From positions 412,633-476,632 of the forward strand of contig JAIBCC010000002.1 of the NCBI GenBank assembly GCA_019694395.1: DNA of 64,000 nt, read 5' to 3'. Of the stretch, positions 25,871-35,090 are shown piece by piece. Source of the DNA: Pyrinomonadaceae bacterium (GTDB taxonomy: Bacteria; Acidobacteriota; Blastocatellia; Pyrinomonadales; Pyrinomonadaceae). The position numbers were made by a program, and so were the translations under genes. Below the pieces are notes generated by a model. It made no database searches, was not told the origin of the DNA, and worked only from the letters and a program-made list of their open reading frames with translations. Each line of letters starts with the position of its first letter. Within the stretch, counting starts at the first letter, position 1.

Positions 25871-26932
25871 TTATTTTGGTAAATCTTTTCTAATAATTTC
25901 TACTAATGATTCGGTGAACTGAGGCGTATCTTTTGCGTCTAAATGCGAGCCGTCAGAACATTCAAACTGCAATTGTGGATAATCTTTGTAATGAATTGTT
26001 CGTGCTGATGATTGTTTTGTAAAAACGTCCCAAAAATCTTTTCTGGGAAATGCAATATCATTCAATTTTTCTAACTCCCCGCTCAAGGGAAAATTGACAA
26101 TGATAATTTTTCCACCCCTCGCTTGAATTTTTTCCACATATCCTTCAATTTTACGAACTATTTCCAAAAACTTTGTCGGTTGTGGCGGATATTTTTCTAT
26201 CATTTCCTCCATTGCTTTAATTGGAACTATTCTATTTTTTTCTATTATTTCATTTTTTTCCTCTTGAGATAAATAATCATCTAGATTAAAAATCAAACTC
26301 CGGTCAAAATATGTTGGCTGCACCCCACCCTGCATTTTATCAATTGTTTTTTTCTCAAAGGCTTTACCTGTGATTACATTTTTTAAAGCTTCAGGCAGAT
26401 TTGCGCCAAGCGTGGGGTTTGCTATCAAATAAGTTGAGTAGGTGCGTAACCGAAATTCAAAATCATCGCTTGTTTTACTTTCTTGATATACTTTAATCCA
26501 TTCATTGGGTATGTTAAAAGAATTTGGATACATCTCAGATTGATAAACTATAAACTCGCTAAAATCGCAGATAACAATTCCATTGAATGATTCTTCTTCT
26601 GCTAAATTTTGAAGTATTGGAATGGGAGATTGTCCAACAATCGCTAATTGAATGGATTTTCGACCGGTTAAATCCGTAAATTTGTTTTGGTCAAACCCCC
26701 TTTGCATTTTGGAAGTTCCGATTAAAACAATAGAATTATTTCCTTCACGTTCAACCCTTCTTCGATGATACGACCATAATTTTGCATCATCTTGGGGAAG
26801 TGGAACAACATAGTGCGTAAACCAAAAAACATTCCATACGATAAAAAATGAAATGACTAAAAGAAAGGTTGTCACCCAGACTCGTCCAATCCGAAACTTA
26901 AAAAGTCTGTCGTTAGCAGTATTAATAGACAT
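25871..26932 (-). CDS. Membrane-anchored SGNH-hydrolase-like partner of MBOAT
   Basis: 353 residues. One N-terminal membrane helix (about 17-38) with an external domain. VLIGTSKMQRG places a candidate nucleophile S74 in a GxS block, and the C-terminal DGSHLD has D327 and H330 in the D-x-x-H arrangement of SGNH esterases. Such proteins (DltD, AlgJ/AlgX, PatB types) work with an MBOAT to move acyl groups onto extracytoplasmic polymers. It follows the MBOAT gene by 58 bp and precedes two further acyltransferases. Family placement is from motif and context only. Confidence 0.65.
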   Translation of the reverse strand: MSINTANDRLFKFRIGRVWVTTFLLVISFFIVWNVFWFTHYVVPLPQDDAKLWSYHRRRVEREGNNSIVLIGTSKMQRGFDQNKFTDLTGRKSIQLAIVGQSPIPILQNLAEEESFNGIVICDFSEFIVYQSEMYPNSFNIPNEWIKVYQESKTSDDFEFRLRTYSTYLIANPTLGANLPEALKNVITGKAFEKKTIDKMQGGVQPTYFDRSLIFNLDDYLSQEEKNEIIEKNRIVPIKAMEEMIEKYPPQPTKFLEIVRKIEGYVEKIQARGGKIIIVNFPLSGELEKLNDIAFPRKDFWDVFTKQSSARTIHYKDYPQLQFECSDGSHLDAKDTPQFTESLVEIIRKDLPK

Positions 26933-26990
26933 TTTCCGATTCCCCTCTAAAAAAACATTTCAAACTCAATGCAAAACGTAACTTCCTTTA

Positions 26991-28412
26991 TTAGAATTGG
27001 AAGTAGATGAATGTCCGGTTTTCTCCGGGTGTTAAGATGATTACAATTATCAAAAGACTTAGAATCAATGAATGAAGCCACCAAGGCATTTTTGAAAAGG
27101 TTTCTTCCAATGATGAGTTCCTCAATAACCAATGTGAGGTCAAAAGCCACAAAATTACTACAATTATTGCGATTCCTTGCGGATTACTAAAAAGAATTTT
27201 ATCGGAATCCGCAAATGAAAACATCGATCCATACATCCTTAAGGCATTTCCTACTCCCGGCGCACGAAACATTACTAATGAAACACTGAAAACAAAAAAA
27301 GTTAAGAGCATTAGCCCAAACTGTGCCAATTTAGTTTTTAAAAAATCTATTGCCCCAAAATATCTAACCAAAATAATTTCAATTACTAATAACCCCCCAC
27401 TGATTCCGCCAAAAATAACGTGATGCCAAGTTGCCCCGTGCCAAAGCCCTCCGAGCAGCATCGTTATCATCAGATTACAAAAGGTGCGAAATGTTCCTTT
27501 TCTGTTTCCACCTAATGAAATATAAAGATAATCGCGTAACCAACTGGAAAGCGAAATATGCATTCGAGTCCAAAAGTCCGAGAAACCGATTGCTGCATAT
27601 GGAAATCTAAAGTTATCAGGAAAGACAAAACCCAAACATAATGCCGAACCTATCGCGCACAACGAGTAGCCATTAAAATCTAAAAACAGTTGAGCAGTAA
27701 AGGCAAATGATCCGATCCAACCTTGTGTCCAACTGACATTACCTTTCATCCAATATACTGCATCGGAAACCGGAGCAACTATTCCATCAGCCAAAACAAC
27801 CTTATCAAAAAGTCCTAGAACTATCAGCGAGAATCCCCAGCCTAGTTGTTGCAGAGTTGCTTTGCGTTCCTCAAGACATTGGGGTAAAAATTGTGCTGCC
27901 CGTAAAATTGGTCCCGCCACTAAATGGGGAAAAAAAGTTATTAATAAGGAATAGTCCAAAAAAGATTTTGCCGGTTCTATTTCTTTTCGATAAATATCTA
28001 TGGTGTAAGAAAGAGTTACGAAGGTATAAAATGAAATCCCGATTGGTAATAAAATACTTGATTCCGGCGGTTGATAATCTATCCCAAGTAATTTCACTAA
28101 TGAAACAAAGTTTGCCAACAGGAAATTTCCATATTTGAAATAACCCAACATCCCCAAATTGGCAATGAGACTGATTAGTAATATTTTCTTTCTTTTCTTT
28201 TTATCATCGGTCCTTGCCATCCATTGGGCAACAAACCAATCAATCACTGTTGCCACCCATAGCAAAATCACAAAAGGGGGACTCCAAGCCGCATAAAAAA
28301 TATAACTGGCAATGAGGAGGTTAAACTTCTTGACGCGCCACGAAAATGGCAAATTATGAAGGATAAGAATTATGATAAAAAAAAGTATAAAGGTTAATGA
28401 ATTAAAGACCAT
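26991..28412 (-). CDS. MBOAT family O-acyltransferase (AlgI/DltB-like)
   Basis: 473 residues from ATG 28412 (MVFNSLTF is the usual family start; a TTG 33 bases upstream is unlikely). About ten membrane helices. The MBOAT signature RMHISLSSWLRDYLYISLGG precedes the catalytic H325 in GGLWHGATW. It carries acyl groups across the membrane to be placed on a glycan by the SGNH partner. First gene of a minus-strand run, divergent from the aldolase-like gene. Confidence 0.9.
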   Translation of the reverse strand: MVFNSLTFILFFIIILILHNLPFSWRVKKFNLLIASYIFYAAWSPPFVILLWVATVIDWFVAQWMARTDDKKKRKKILLISLIANLGMLGYFKYGNFLLANFVSLVKLLGIDYQPPESSILLPIGISFYTFVTLSYTIDIYRKEIEPAKSFLDYSLLITFFPHLVAGPILRAAQFLPQCLEERKATLQQLGWGFSLIVLGLFDKVVLADGIVAPVSDAVYWMKGNVSWTQGWIGSFAFTAQLFLDFNGYSLCAIGSALCLGFVFPDNFRFPYAAIGFSDFWTRMHISLSSWLRDYLYISLGGNRKGTFRTFCNLMITMLLGGLWHGATWHHVIFGGISGGLLVIEIILVRYFGAIDFLKTKLAQFGLMLLTFFVFSVSLVMFRAPGVGNALRMYGSMFSFADSDKILFSNPQGIAIIVVILWLLTSHWLLRNSSLEETFSKMPWWLHSLILSLLIIVIILTPGENRTFIYFQF

Positions 28413-28563
28413 TTTAAGTGATTTAATACTCAGGTTTTGAATCAAAAATTAAATTTTTTCTTGCCGTTATATTGAATTTTTTTTATTTCTTTTGCAAGTA
28501 ACAAAGCCTGTTAAATAATTAACTGCTCCCCCTTTACCGCTTGACGAATACTAAAAACGATTC

Positions 28564-28592
28564 TTGATTTATTTATGGAGTAATTTTATAAT
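28564..28592 (+). promoter_or_regulatory. Putative sigma-70 promoter for the class II aldolase gene
   Basis: TTGATT at 28564-28569 and a perfect TATAAT at 28587-28592, separated by 17 bases. It is 100 bp upstream of the ATG at 28692, within the divergent intergenic region. Confidence 0.5.
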
Positions 28593-28691
28593 TTTTGCTC
28601 ACACAAAGAGTTTTGAAAATCCTTAAACCACTTGATAAATATTTCAATTTATCCAATTTGGTTGATATTTTTTTCTATTCTAATTATTAAA

Positions 28692-29438
28692 ATGTTTGCT
28701 GAAAAATTAAAACAGGATGAAGTTTCCGCCCTAAGAAAAGATTTGGCTGCCGCCTACCGAATCATATCCTTGCTTGGAATGGATGATCTAACTTATACAC
28801 ATATTACAGCCAGACTTCCCAATGCTGATTCTTTTTTTATCTTACCCTTTGGTAAACTATTTTCTGAAATCAATGCTTCAATGCTGCTTGAAGTTGATCT
28901 TGATGGAAACATCATTAGGGGTCAAGAATTTCAATATAATAAAACCGGATATGTGATTCACGGAGAAATTTATAAAGTCCGACCGGATATAAATGCTATT
29001 TTTCATCTTCATACGATAGATACTGTTGCCGTATCCGCCATGAAATGCGGTCTGTTACCAATTTCTCAATTTGCAATGCCGTTTTTTCAAGCTATTGCTT
29101 ATCACGACTATAATTCATTAGCTTTGGAGAATGACAATCACGGCGCAAAAATCGCAAAAGATTTAGGAAGTCTTAAAAACATTTTTTTGAGAAATCACGG
29201 AACTTTAAGCTGTGGCAAAGATCTTCAGGAAGCATTCTTTTTTACCAGATTTTTAGAACAAGCCTGCCAAGTCCAAGTAAAAATACTGGCTTCTAACCAA
29301 GAATTTATCATCCCAGAGGATGAAGTTTGCGCCCAGGCTGCCCGTGATATTTTGAGTTTTGAAGAAAATATGGGAACCAGAGATTGGCAAGCTCTGCTTA
29401 GACTTTTAGAATCAAATTGTCCCGAATATGCAAATTAG
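28692..29438 (+). CDS. Class II aldolase/adducin family protein
   Basis: 248 residues from the ATG at 28692; a TTG 60 bases upstream would add a hydrophobic tail not seen in the family. Zinc-ligand motifs are FHLHT (H-x-H) and NHGTL, and DDLTYTHITARLP is the usual N-terminal block. Members include fuculose-phosphate and rhamnulose-phosphate aldolases and related lyases, so it may serve sugar or small-molecule synthesis for the island. It is one of only two + strand genes there, converging with the aryl-CoA ligase gene (13 bp gap). Confidence 0.82.
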   Translation: MFAEKLKQDEVSALRKDLAAAYRIISLLGMDDLTYTHITARLPNADSFFILPFGKLFSEINASMLLEVDLDGNIIRGQEFQYNKTGYVIHGEIYKVRPDINAIFHLHTIDTVAVSAMKCGLLPISQFAMPFFQAIAYHDYNSLALENDNHGAKIAKDLGSLKNIFLRNHGTLSCGKDLQEAFFFTRFLEQACQVQVKILASNQEFIIPEDEVCAQAARDILSFEENMGTRDWQALLRLLESNCPEYAN

Positions 29439-29451
29439 AAATCCCAATATC

Positions 29452-31011
29452 TCAAGATTTTATTTCCCCTTCCCGCAAGCGAAATCGCTGAACTTTACCG
29501 GTCGCTGTTTTTGGTAATTGATGAACAAATTCTATTATTCTCGGACATTTAAAAGAAGCAATTTTGTCTTTAACAAATTTTTTTAGTTCGGTTTCCAAAT
29601 CGTTTCCGCCTGTAAATTCGGGCTTCAAGACAACAAAAGCTTTTGGTTTAACTAATTCATCTGCATCCTTAAAACCAACAACGGCGCATTCTAACACCCT
29701 TGGATGTAACATCAAAGTTGCTTCAATTTCTACAGGCGAAACCCAAATTCCGCCAACCTTGAGCATATCGTCTGAGCGACCTTGATACCAAAAATAGCCA
29801 TCTTCATCAACCGAATATTTGTCTCCTGTTCTTATCCAATTATCAAGAAATGTTTCCTCTGTTTTTTTAGGATTGTTCCAATAATATGCACAAGTAGAAT
29901 CACCCAAAATCAAAAGATTTCCAACCTTTTCCGGTGCTAAATCCTGATCGTTTTCATCCACAATCCGGGCTTCGTAACCTAAAACGGGTTTTCCTGACGA
30001 ACCGGCACGAACTTGATTAGGACGATTTGAGATAAAAATGTGCAATGTTTCAGTTGAGCCGATACCATCAAGTATTTCCACATCCCACTTGGCAAACCAT
30101 TTATCGTATAAGGCTTTCGGCAGTGCTTCTCCGGCACTTACACTTAAACGAACCGAATCCAGATTAAAGGTTGAGGTATCTTCAATTGCGAGCAAACCTG
30201 CAAATGCAGTTGGGACTCCAAAAAATAATGTCGGTTTGTTTTTAGTGATTTTTTCGTAAATTGATTTTGGCTCAAGACGGTTGGGCTCTAAAATGGTAGT
30301 TGCCCCGACATAAAACGGAAAATATAAAGAATTCCCAAGACCATATGCAAAAAATAATTTGGCGACCGAAAAGGTTCGGTCTTGTTCGGTTATGTTGAGG
30401 ACACCGCGAGCATAATTTTCTGCACAATAAATCATATCGTGTTGAAGATGAACCGCTCCTTTGGGAAAACCCGTGGTGCCTGAACTATAAAGCCAAAAAC
30501 ACGGATCATCAGGGGAGGTGTTCGCGGGTGCGAGTTCTGCTGATTCATCCTTAACCCATTCCGAAAAATCCAAAGTTTGCGGAACCTTTTCTCCCACTAC
30601 AATTATGTGCCTGAGCCATTTCAGATTTGCCCGGATTGGTTCAATCAGTTTATAAAGAGGTTCACATATAATTAACACAACCGCCTGTGAATCATTAAGC
30701 AAATATTCAAAATCAGGCGATTTGAGCCAAGTGTTAATTGGGATCGGAATAGCCCCAATCCGAATCGCACCAAAGAAACTTGCTACGAATTCCGGAGAAT
30801 CAAACAAGATACACATTATTCTTTGTTCCCTCTTGACTCCAAGTTTTAAGAGGGCATTTCCGGTCAGATTAATCAACTCGGCTACTTCAAAATAGGTTAA
30901 AGTCTTTTCGTTATATAAAATTGCTGGATTTTCGCCGCGCCCGGAGTGTAAGTTTTCGTCTATAAATGTAGTGCAAGCATTATAACTCCTCGGTAAATTT
31001 TTCAAACTCAT
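29452..31011 (-). CDS. Benzoate-CoA-ligase-type AMP-dependent acid:CoA ligase
   Basis: 519 residues from ATG 31011 (MSLKNLPRSYNA); a TTG at 31107 adds a non-conserved tail. ANL-superfamily motifs are YSSGTTGFPKGAVH (ATP loop), GRSDDMLKVGGIWVSP (hinge) and the C-terminal KTATGKVQR lysine. The start YNACTTFIDENL..GRG and PIPINTWLKSPDF closely resemble benzoate/4-hydroxybenzoate-CoA ligases rather than fatty-acyl ligases. It activates a carboxylic acid, plausibly aromatic, as acyl-CoA. Setting beside a methyltransferase and a dioxygenase suggests a dedicated acyl-donor pathway. Confidence 0.78.
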   Translation of the reverse strand: MSLKNLPRSYNACTTFIDENLHSGRGENPAILYNEKTLTYFEVAELINLTGNALLKLGVKREQRIMCILFDSPEFVASFFGAIRIGAIPIPINTWLKSPDFEYLLNDSQAVVLIICEPLYKLIEPIRANLKWLRHIIVVGEKVPQTLDFSEWVKDESAELAPANTSPDDPCFWLYSSGTTGFPKGAVHLQHDMIYCAENYARGVLNITEQDRTFSVAKLFFAYGLGNSLYFPFYVGATTILEPNRLEPKSIYEKITKNKPTLFFGVPTAFAGLLAIEDTSTFNLDSVRLSVSAGEALPKALYDKWFAKWDVEILDGIGSTETLHIFISNRPNQVRAGSSGKPVLGYEARIVDENDQDLAPEKVGNLLILGDSTCAYYWNNPKKTEETFLDNWIRTGDKYSVDEDGYFWYQGRSDDMLKVGGIWVSPVEIEATLMLHPRVLECAVVGFKDADELVKPKAFVVLKPEFTGGNDLETELKKFVKDKIASFKCPRIIEFVHQLPKTATGKVQRFRLREGEIKS

Positions 31012-31113
31012 AATATTCTTCAAAATATTTATAAGACAAGTAGAGTTAGTTTTCCCATTCAATGACTGTTTGACAATAAAACCATATGTCCTGTTTCTAA
31101 AAGGCAATTTTCA

Positions 31114-31956
31114 CTAACCTATTTTTTGAAATTTTAATTCCAAAGGTTCATATAACGGATAAGGATTGACCATTGCCCGCAAACAAACATTCCCATGACC
31201 ATTTCGTTTTTCGAAATTCGCCGCTTTTGTGTAATCATCAGTAAATTCTCTTCGGCGAACAAAGACTAAATAAAATCCCGTTTGACGTAGAATTGAGATC
31301 AGATTTTCGATGTCCAATAATCTGTAACAATATTCTCGTCTGACCTCGACCGCAGTTTCTGTTTGGGCTGCAAAATGACGTTCTTCCTTTGCAGGAACAA
31401 AAAAATAGTCCTTAATATAGATACAACCGCCCGGTTTAAGCACTTTATATACTCCTGAAATCAAGGAGTCTAATTGATTAGCATAACCTAGCGACTCAAG
31501 AAAAAAAACGATGTCGTAACTATTGGATTGATAAATATTATCTAGTTTATGAAAATCACCCTTTTTTACCTTAACCTTATTTGTAAGATCGGCACTGATA
31601 ATCTTCTTTTTGGCTATTTCAACCTGAACATTTGAAATTGTTAAAGCATCAATCGTGACCTCGTTTTCCTGTGCAAAATAAATACTCGGTCCACAAATTC
31701 CGCAGCCGGCATCAAGTAGTTTCATTCCGTTGGTAATCCCGATTCCTTCTTTAAGATAGGTTAAAAAGGCTTCATCGGAATCAGGTCTTACCGCTTGAAA
31801 AATATCACCGTAAGAATCTAAATATTTGTCAGTCCACTTATCGTAATAATGTTCAGTTTCAATAACAGATGGCTCATCCACCAATGAATAGTGACTCTTC
31901 ATTAATTGAGGTCCAACCAAACGCTTTTTTAATAGTTCTTTAATTGTTTTAAGCAT
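31114..31956 (-). CDS. Class I SAM-dependent methyltransferase (cyclopropane-synthase/UbiE-like)
   Basis: 280 residues from ATG 31956. SAM motif I is LLDAGCGICGPSIYFA (about 79-94), then ALTISNVQVEIAKKK, which resembles the 'LS..Q...A' block of sterol, tocopherol and fatty-acid-type methyltransferases. A LKPGGCIYIKDYF motif follows. There is an N-terminal ~50-residue extension. It is co-directional with and between a CoA-ligase and a PhyH dioxygenase, so it may act on the same small molecule or cap the glycan. Confidence 0.8.
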   Translation of the reverse strand: MLKTIKELLKKRLVGPQLMKSHYSLVDEPSVIETEHYYDKWTDKYLDSYGDIFQAVRPDSDEAFLTYLKEGIGITNGMKLLDAGCGICGPSIYFAQENEVTIDALTISNVQVEIAKKKIISADLTNKVKVKKGDFHKLDNIYQSNSYDIVFFLESLGYANQLDSLISGVYKVLKPGGCIYIKDYFFVPAKEERHFAAQTETAVEVRREYCYRLLDIENLISILRQTGFYLVFVRRREFTDDYTKAANFEKRNGHGNVCLRAMVNPYPLYEPLELKFQKIG

Positions 31957-31985
31957 CAATTTCTTTCAATCTGCAAATTCTATTT

Positions 31986-32924
31986 TTATCTAAACATAGT
32001 TTTGATTTTAGCTAACCAGTTTATTTTTTGTTTTTTTTCTTCTTTGATGAAATGAATTTCAGGCAATAATCCTTTACCTTTTTTAAGCATACTAATAAAA
32101 GTCTCTTCGGAAATTGGTTGATTTTCATTTTTAATGAATCCCAAACTATTGAGGTTTTCCGGGCGTTTCTCAAGCAATTCCAATAATATTTGCTCAATAA
32201 AAAACTCATTGTTTATTTCAAACACTTCAAATTTATCAGGTAAATTTTTATCAAAATAATAAAAAACAGCCTGTTTTTCAGCCGGAATTGCTAAAACTTG
32301 GGCTGTATGACGATATTGATGGGTGGTATTTTCGGTTGACCAATGAATCAAATTATTGTCGAAAATTATCGCTTCACCTGCTTTAGCCGGGATCGGTTTT
32401 GAACATTTTTTGATAACATCGGAATATTGTGAAAAAAAAGGCGGATAACCGTAAGCCAAAACGCCGGGGACTATTTTGTGACTTCCTTCAACTACCTGGA
32501 GAGTTCCATTTGATTCATCAACATCCACCAACGGACACCAAATTATGACCGATATATCGTTGATATTTGTCGTAACCGGGAAATGTTGATGGGTATCAAG
32601 AAAACCTCCTTTTGGCGGTTTCACAAAAAAACTCGAAGTTAATATTTTATATCCATCAAATAAACGTTCAACATGGGGGGCAAAAATCTTTTGAATATAT
32701 TCGGTTGCTTTTCGTTTATAATCAATATCTTCGTCTAAAATTGAATAATAATAGCCCGGTTGAGAGTCATCCTCATTTTTAATATTAAATTTATTGTTTA
32801 GATGCAGTTGTTCAAGCCCCTCCAGTAAAAGCGAAACCTCTTTCGCTGAAAGAAAAGGGACTTTAACATATCCCCTCTGCAAGAGTTCCTTTTGGGCTTT
32901 ATCATCAAATAATATCCTACGCAT
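31986..32924 (-). CDS. PhyH-like dioxygenase with altered metal motif
   Basis: 312 residues from ATG 32924, chosen because GGAG lies seven bases upstream; an ATG 12 bases earlier is possible. The fold matches PhyH oxygenases: FFVKPPKGGFL, WCPLVDVDESNGTLQVVEGSHK and a distal H194 with R205 eleven residues later. At the expected H-x-D site the sequence reads HQH (H112-x-H114), so the carboxylate ligand is replaced by histidine. It may be an active variant with three histidines, a halide- or cofactor-altered enzyme, or a non-catalytic relative. The product may be a hydroxylated sugar or acyl group. Confidence 0.72.
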   Translation of the reverse strand: MRRILFDDKAQKELLQRGYVKVPFLSAKEVSLLLEGLEQLHLNNKFNIKNEDDSQPGYYYSILDEDIDYKRKATEYIQKIFAPHVERLFDGYKILTSSFFVKPPKGGFLDTHQHFPVTTNINDISVIIWCPLVDVDESNGTLQVVEGSHKIVPGVLAYGYPPFFSQYSDVIKKCSKPIPAKAGEAIIFDNNLIHWSTENTTHQYRHTAQVLAIPAEKQAVFYYFDKNLPDKFEVFEINNEFFIEQILLELLEKRPENLNSLGFIKNENQPISEETFISMLKKGKGLLPEIHFIKEEKKQKINWLAKIKTMFR

Positions 32925-32978
32925 TTGTTTCTCCATTGTTACAAAAACCTACACCATTAATTTCAACTTTATTATGTT

Positions 32979-34229
32979 TCACTCCCATCGAACGCTTATT
33001 GTCATCAGTTGGTTATTCAAATGTAATAAATTATTCAATAGATTCGGCTCAATCTCAACTTTAAATTCAAGCGGCATATCCACCCATCCAACTGAAGCTA
33101 ATGGTAAGAGTGAAGCCATATCCCCAATGGCTATCTTTAGTAAATAAGTTCCGGGAGATAAGGGCATCGCCGGAATAAGACAACTCAACTCACCTTTCCC
33201 AGATTGAATTGACTGAGGCGTTAGATCATAGTTTCCCGAAATATTCACCAAATTATCGTGAGTCCAAATACTTAAACCCCAAATGACATTCTCAAAAGAT
33301 TCTGTAGCAACATATTTAACTCTTAATCGGCAATCTTCTCCCGTTTGAATTGTTTCTCCTTGAATTGGCTCAAGAACTACTTGTTCTATATTTAAAGGTT
33401 TTCTTACGGGCAAGCTTTCCTCATTTGAGGTTTTATTATAAGAACTTATTTTACTTAGTTGATTTTTGAAATATCTATCAAGTGTTTCAATTGATGTTCC
33501 GTCAAAACTACATACGTTGTTCTCAAGCAAAATTCCGCGTTGGCAAACGGATTGAATATGATTTGGATTGTGTGAAACTAAAATAATAGAACCACCTTCC
33601 GAACGATATTTCAACATTCGATTTACACATTTGCGTTGAAAGTCAAGGTCGCCGACCGCCAGAACCTCGTCAACAAACAACACATCGGGTTTCAGATGTG
33701 CTGCAACTGAAAATGCAAGACGAGCCTTCATTCCAGAACTGTAAAACTGGACCGGTGTATCAATAACTGCTTCAAGTTCTGAAAAAGCAACAACCTCGTC
33801 AAATAATTTTTGGATTTGATTTTTCGGAAAACCCAACAACGAAGCCGTAATAAATATATTTTCGCGTCCTGTCAACACAGGATCAAAACCCTCGCCAAGT
33901 TCGATAATTGCACCAATTCGTCCGCGAATTCGGATTTCTCCGGTGTCTGGTTTGATCAATCCATAAAGAACTTTAAGCAATGTGCTTTTTCCCGCACCGT
34001 TTTCGCCAATAATTGCTAAAGATTCGCCCCGATTTAATTCAAATGAAACATCTTTGACCGACCAAAATTCTCCATCACGCAAAACGGATTTGTTATGAGG
34101 AAATAAATTGCTCGGTAAAATTTCTCTAATGATATCCTTGACCGCATACCGCAACGACCGATTAAACTCGCGGCAATATTTTTTCGAGACATTTTTTACT
34201 GAAATGACTGGCTGATTATCTTCGGACAT
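32979..34229 (-). CDS. wzt: Polysaccharide ABC exporter ATP-binding protein with C-terminal substrate domain (Wzt)
   Basis: 416 residues. The nucleotide-binding domain (about 8-245) has Walker A GENGAGKST (75-83), a YSSGMKARLAF signature and VLFVDEVLAVGD Walker B. Residues ~265-416 form a beta-rich extra domain of the Wzt-C type. In the E. coli O8/O9a systems that domain binds the chemically capped non-reducing end before export. It thus predicts an ABC-dependent glycan whose chain end is modified. Paired with the permease 18 bp upstream. Confidence 0.92.
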   Translation of the reverse strand: MSEDNQPVISVKNVSKKYCREFNRSLRYAVKDIIREILPSNLFPHNKSVLRDGEFWSVKDVSFELNRGESLAIIGENGAGKSTLLKVLYGLIKPDTGEIRIRGRIGAIIELGEGFDPVLTGRENIFITASLLGFPKNQIQKLFDEVVAFSELEAVIDTPVQFYSSGMKARLAFSVAAHLKPDVLFVDEVLAVGDLDFQRKCVNRMLKYRSEGGSIILVSHNPNHIQSVCQRGILLENNVCSFDGTSIETLDRYFKNQLSKISSYNKTSNEESLPVRKPLNIEQVVLEPIQGETIQTGEDCRLRVKYVATESFENVIWGLSIWTHDNLVNISGNYDLTPQSIQSGKGELSCLIPAMPLSPGTYLLKIAIGDMASLLPLASVGWVDMPLEFKVEIEPNLLNNLLHLNNQLMTISVRWE

Positions 34230-34247
34230 TTAATTAAATATGAAATC

Positions 34248-35090
34248 TTAACTGGAAATTCTTTCAATAATATAAGGTTTTGCCAACCGATAGAATAACC
34301 AACTACTGAAAAATACAATAATTGAAACACTAACCACTATAAAAAAAGAAAGATCAGGCATCAACTCTCCACCCGTCAACCAATTTCGATTTGAGTTGAT
34401 AATTGGTGTCAACGGATTTAAGGAAACCATTCTTGAAATTGCACCGTTTTGAGGAATCGGATAAATAATTGGAGTAAGAAAAAATAGCGCATTCAGCACA
34501 ATTCCGATACCGTTCAAAATATCTTGATAAAGCATTCCTAACGGAGTCAGCAAAACTCCAATGGAAATTCCCGTTAAAATTAAAACTGCGAGACCTATCG
34601 GGGCAAGTAATAGATTCCAACCTAATCCAACCTGAAAATAAAATAAACCGAGAAACAAAATAATCAATCTCGCCAATAAATTAAAGAGAATTGCGCCAAG
34701 TCCGGCAATCACTAATGCCTCGTGCGGGATTTTGAATTTAGTAATTAAATGTTTAGAAAAAAGTAGTTGCTGCAATGGACAAGTAACCGATTCAGTAAAG
34801 GTTTGCCACAAAAAAACGCCGGTTAAAACATAAATCGGATAAGGAATTTCGGTTGAGCCTAAATAAATTATTTTCGAGTAAAATAAAAAAATCCAAATCA
34901 GTGCAGTTGCCAAAGGAGGCAAAAAAATCCATAGATAACCAAGAAAGTTTTGTCGATATTGCGAGATGAAATTTTTGCGAAACAACTGCCAAGCAATTGG
35001 TTTTGATATTTTTAAATCAAGTAAGGCAAGTTTCAGAAAGTGTTTGGGCTCTGATAACTCTGGTTGGGGGCTGTAATAAATTTGATTCAT
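34248..35090 (-). CDS. wzm: Polysaccharide ABC exporter permease (Wzm)
   Basis: 280 residues, ABC-2-type permease with about six membrane helices. RKNFISQYRQNFLGYLWIFLPPLA at the N-terminus and SLNPLTPIINSNRNWLTGG near the end are family hallmarks. It moves the complete lipid-linked glycan across the inner membrane with Wzt. First gene of the minus-strand export unit, so its promoter should lie within 35091-35453. Confidence 0.92.
   Translation of the reverse strand: MNQIYYSPQPELSEPKHFLKLALLDLKISKPIAWQLFRKNFISQYRQNFLGYLWIFLPPLATALIWIFLFYSKIIYLGSTEIPYPIYVLTGVFLWQTFTESVTCPLQQLLFSKHLITKFKIPHEALVIAGLGAILFNLLARLIILFLGLFYFQVGLGWNLLLAPIGLAVLILTGISIGVLLTPLGMLYQDILNGIGIVLNALFFLTPIIYPIPQNGAISRMVSLNPLTPIINSNRNWLTGGELMPDLSFFIVVSVSIIVFFSSWLFYRLAKPYIIERISS

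Noticed and set aside
28632..28691. 20-residue N-terminal extension of the class II aldolase
   Set aside because: It would be a hydrophobic tail starting at TTG, not found in this cytosolic family; the ATG at 28692 fits the family start.
31012..31107. Extended TTG start for the aryl-CoA ligase
   Set aside because: The added 32 residues are not conserved in the family, whereas MSLKNLPRSYNA begins at the usual place.
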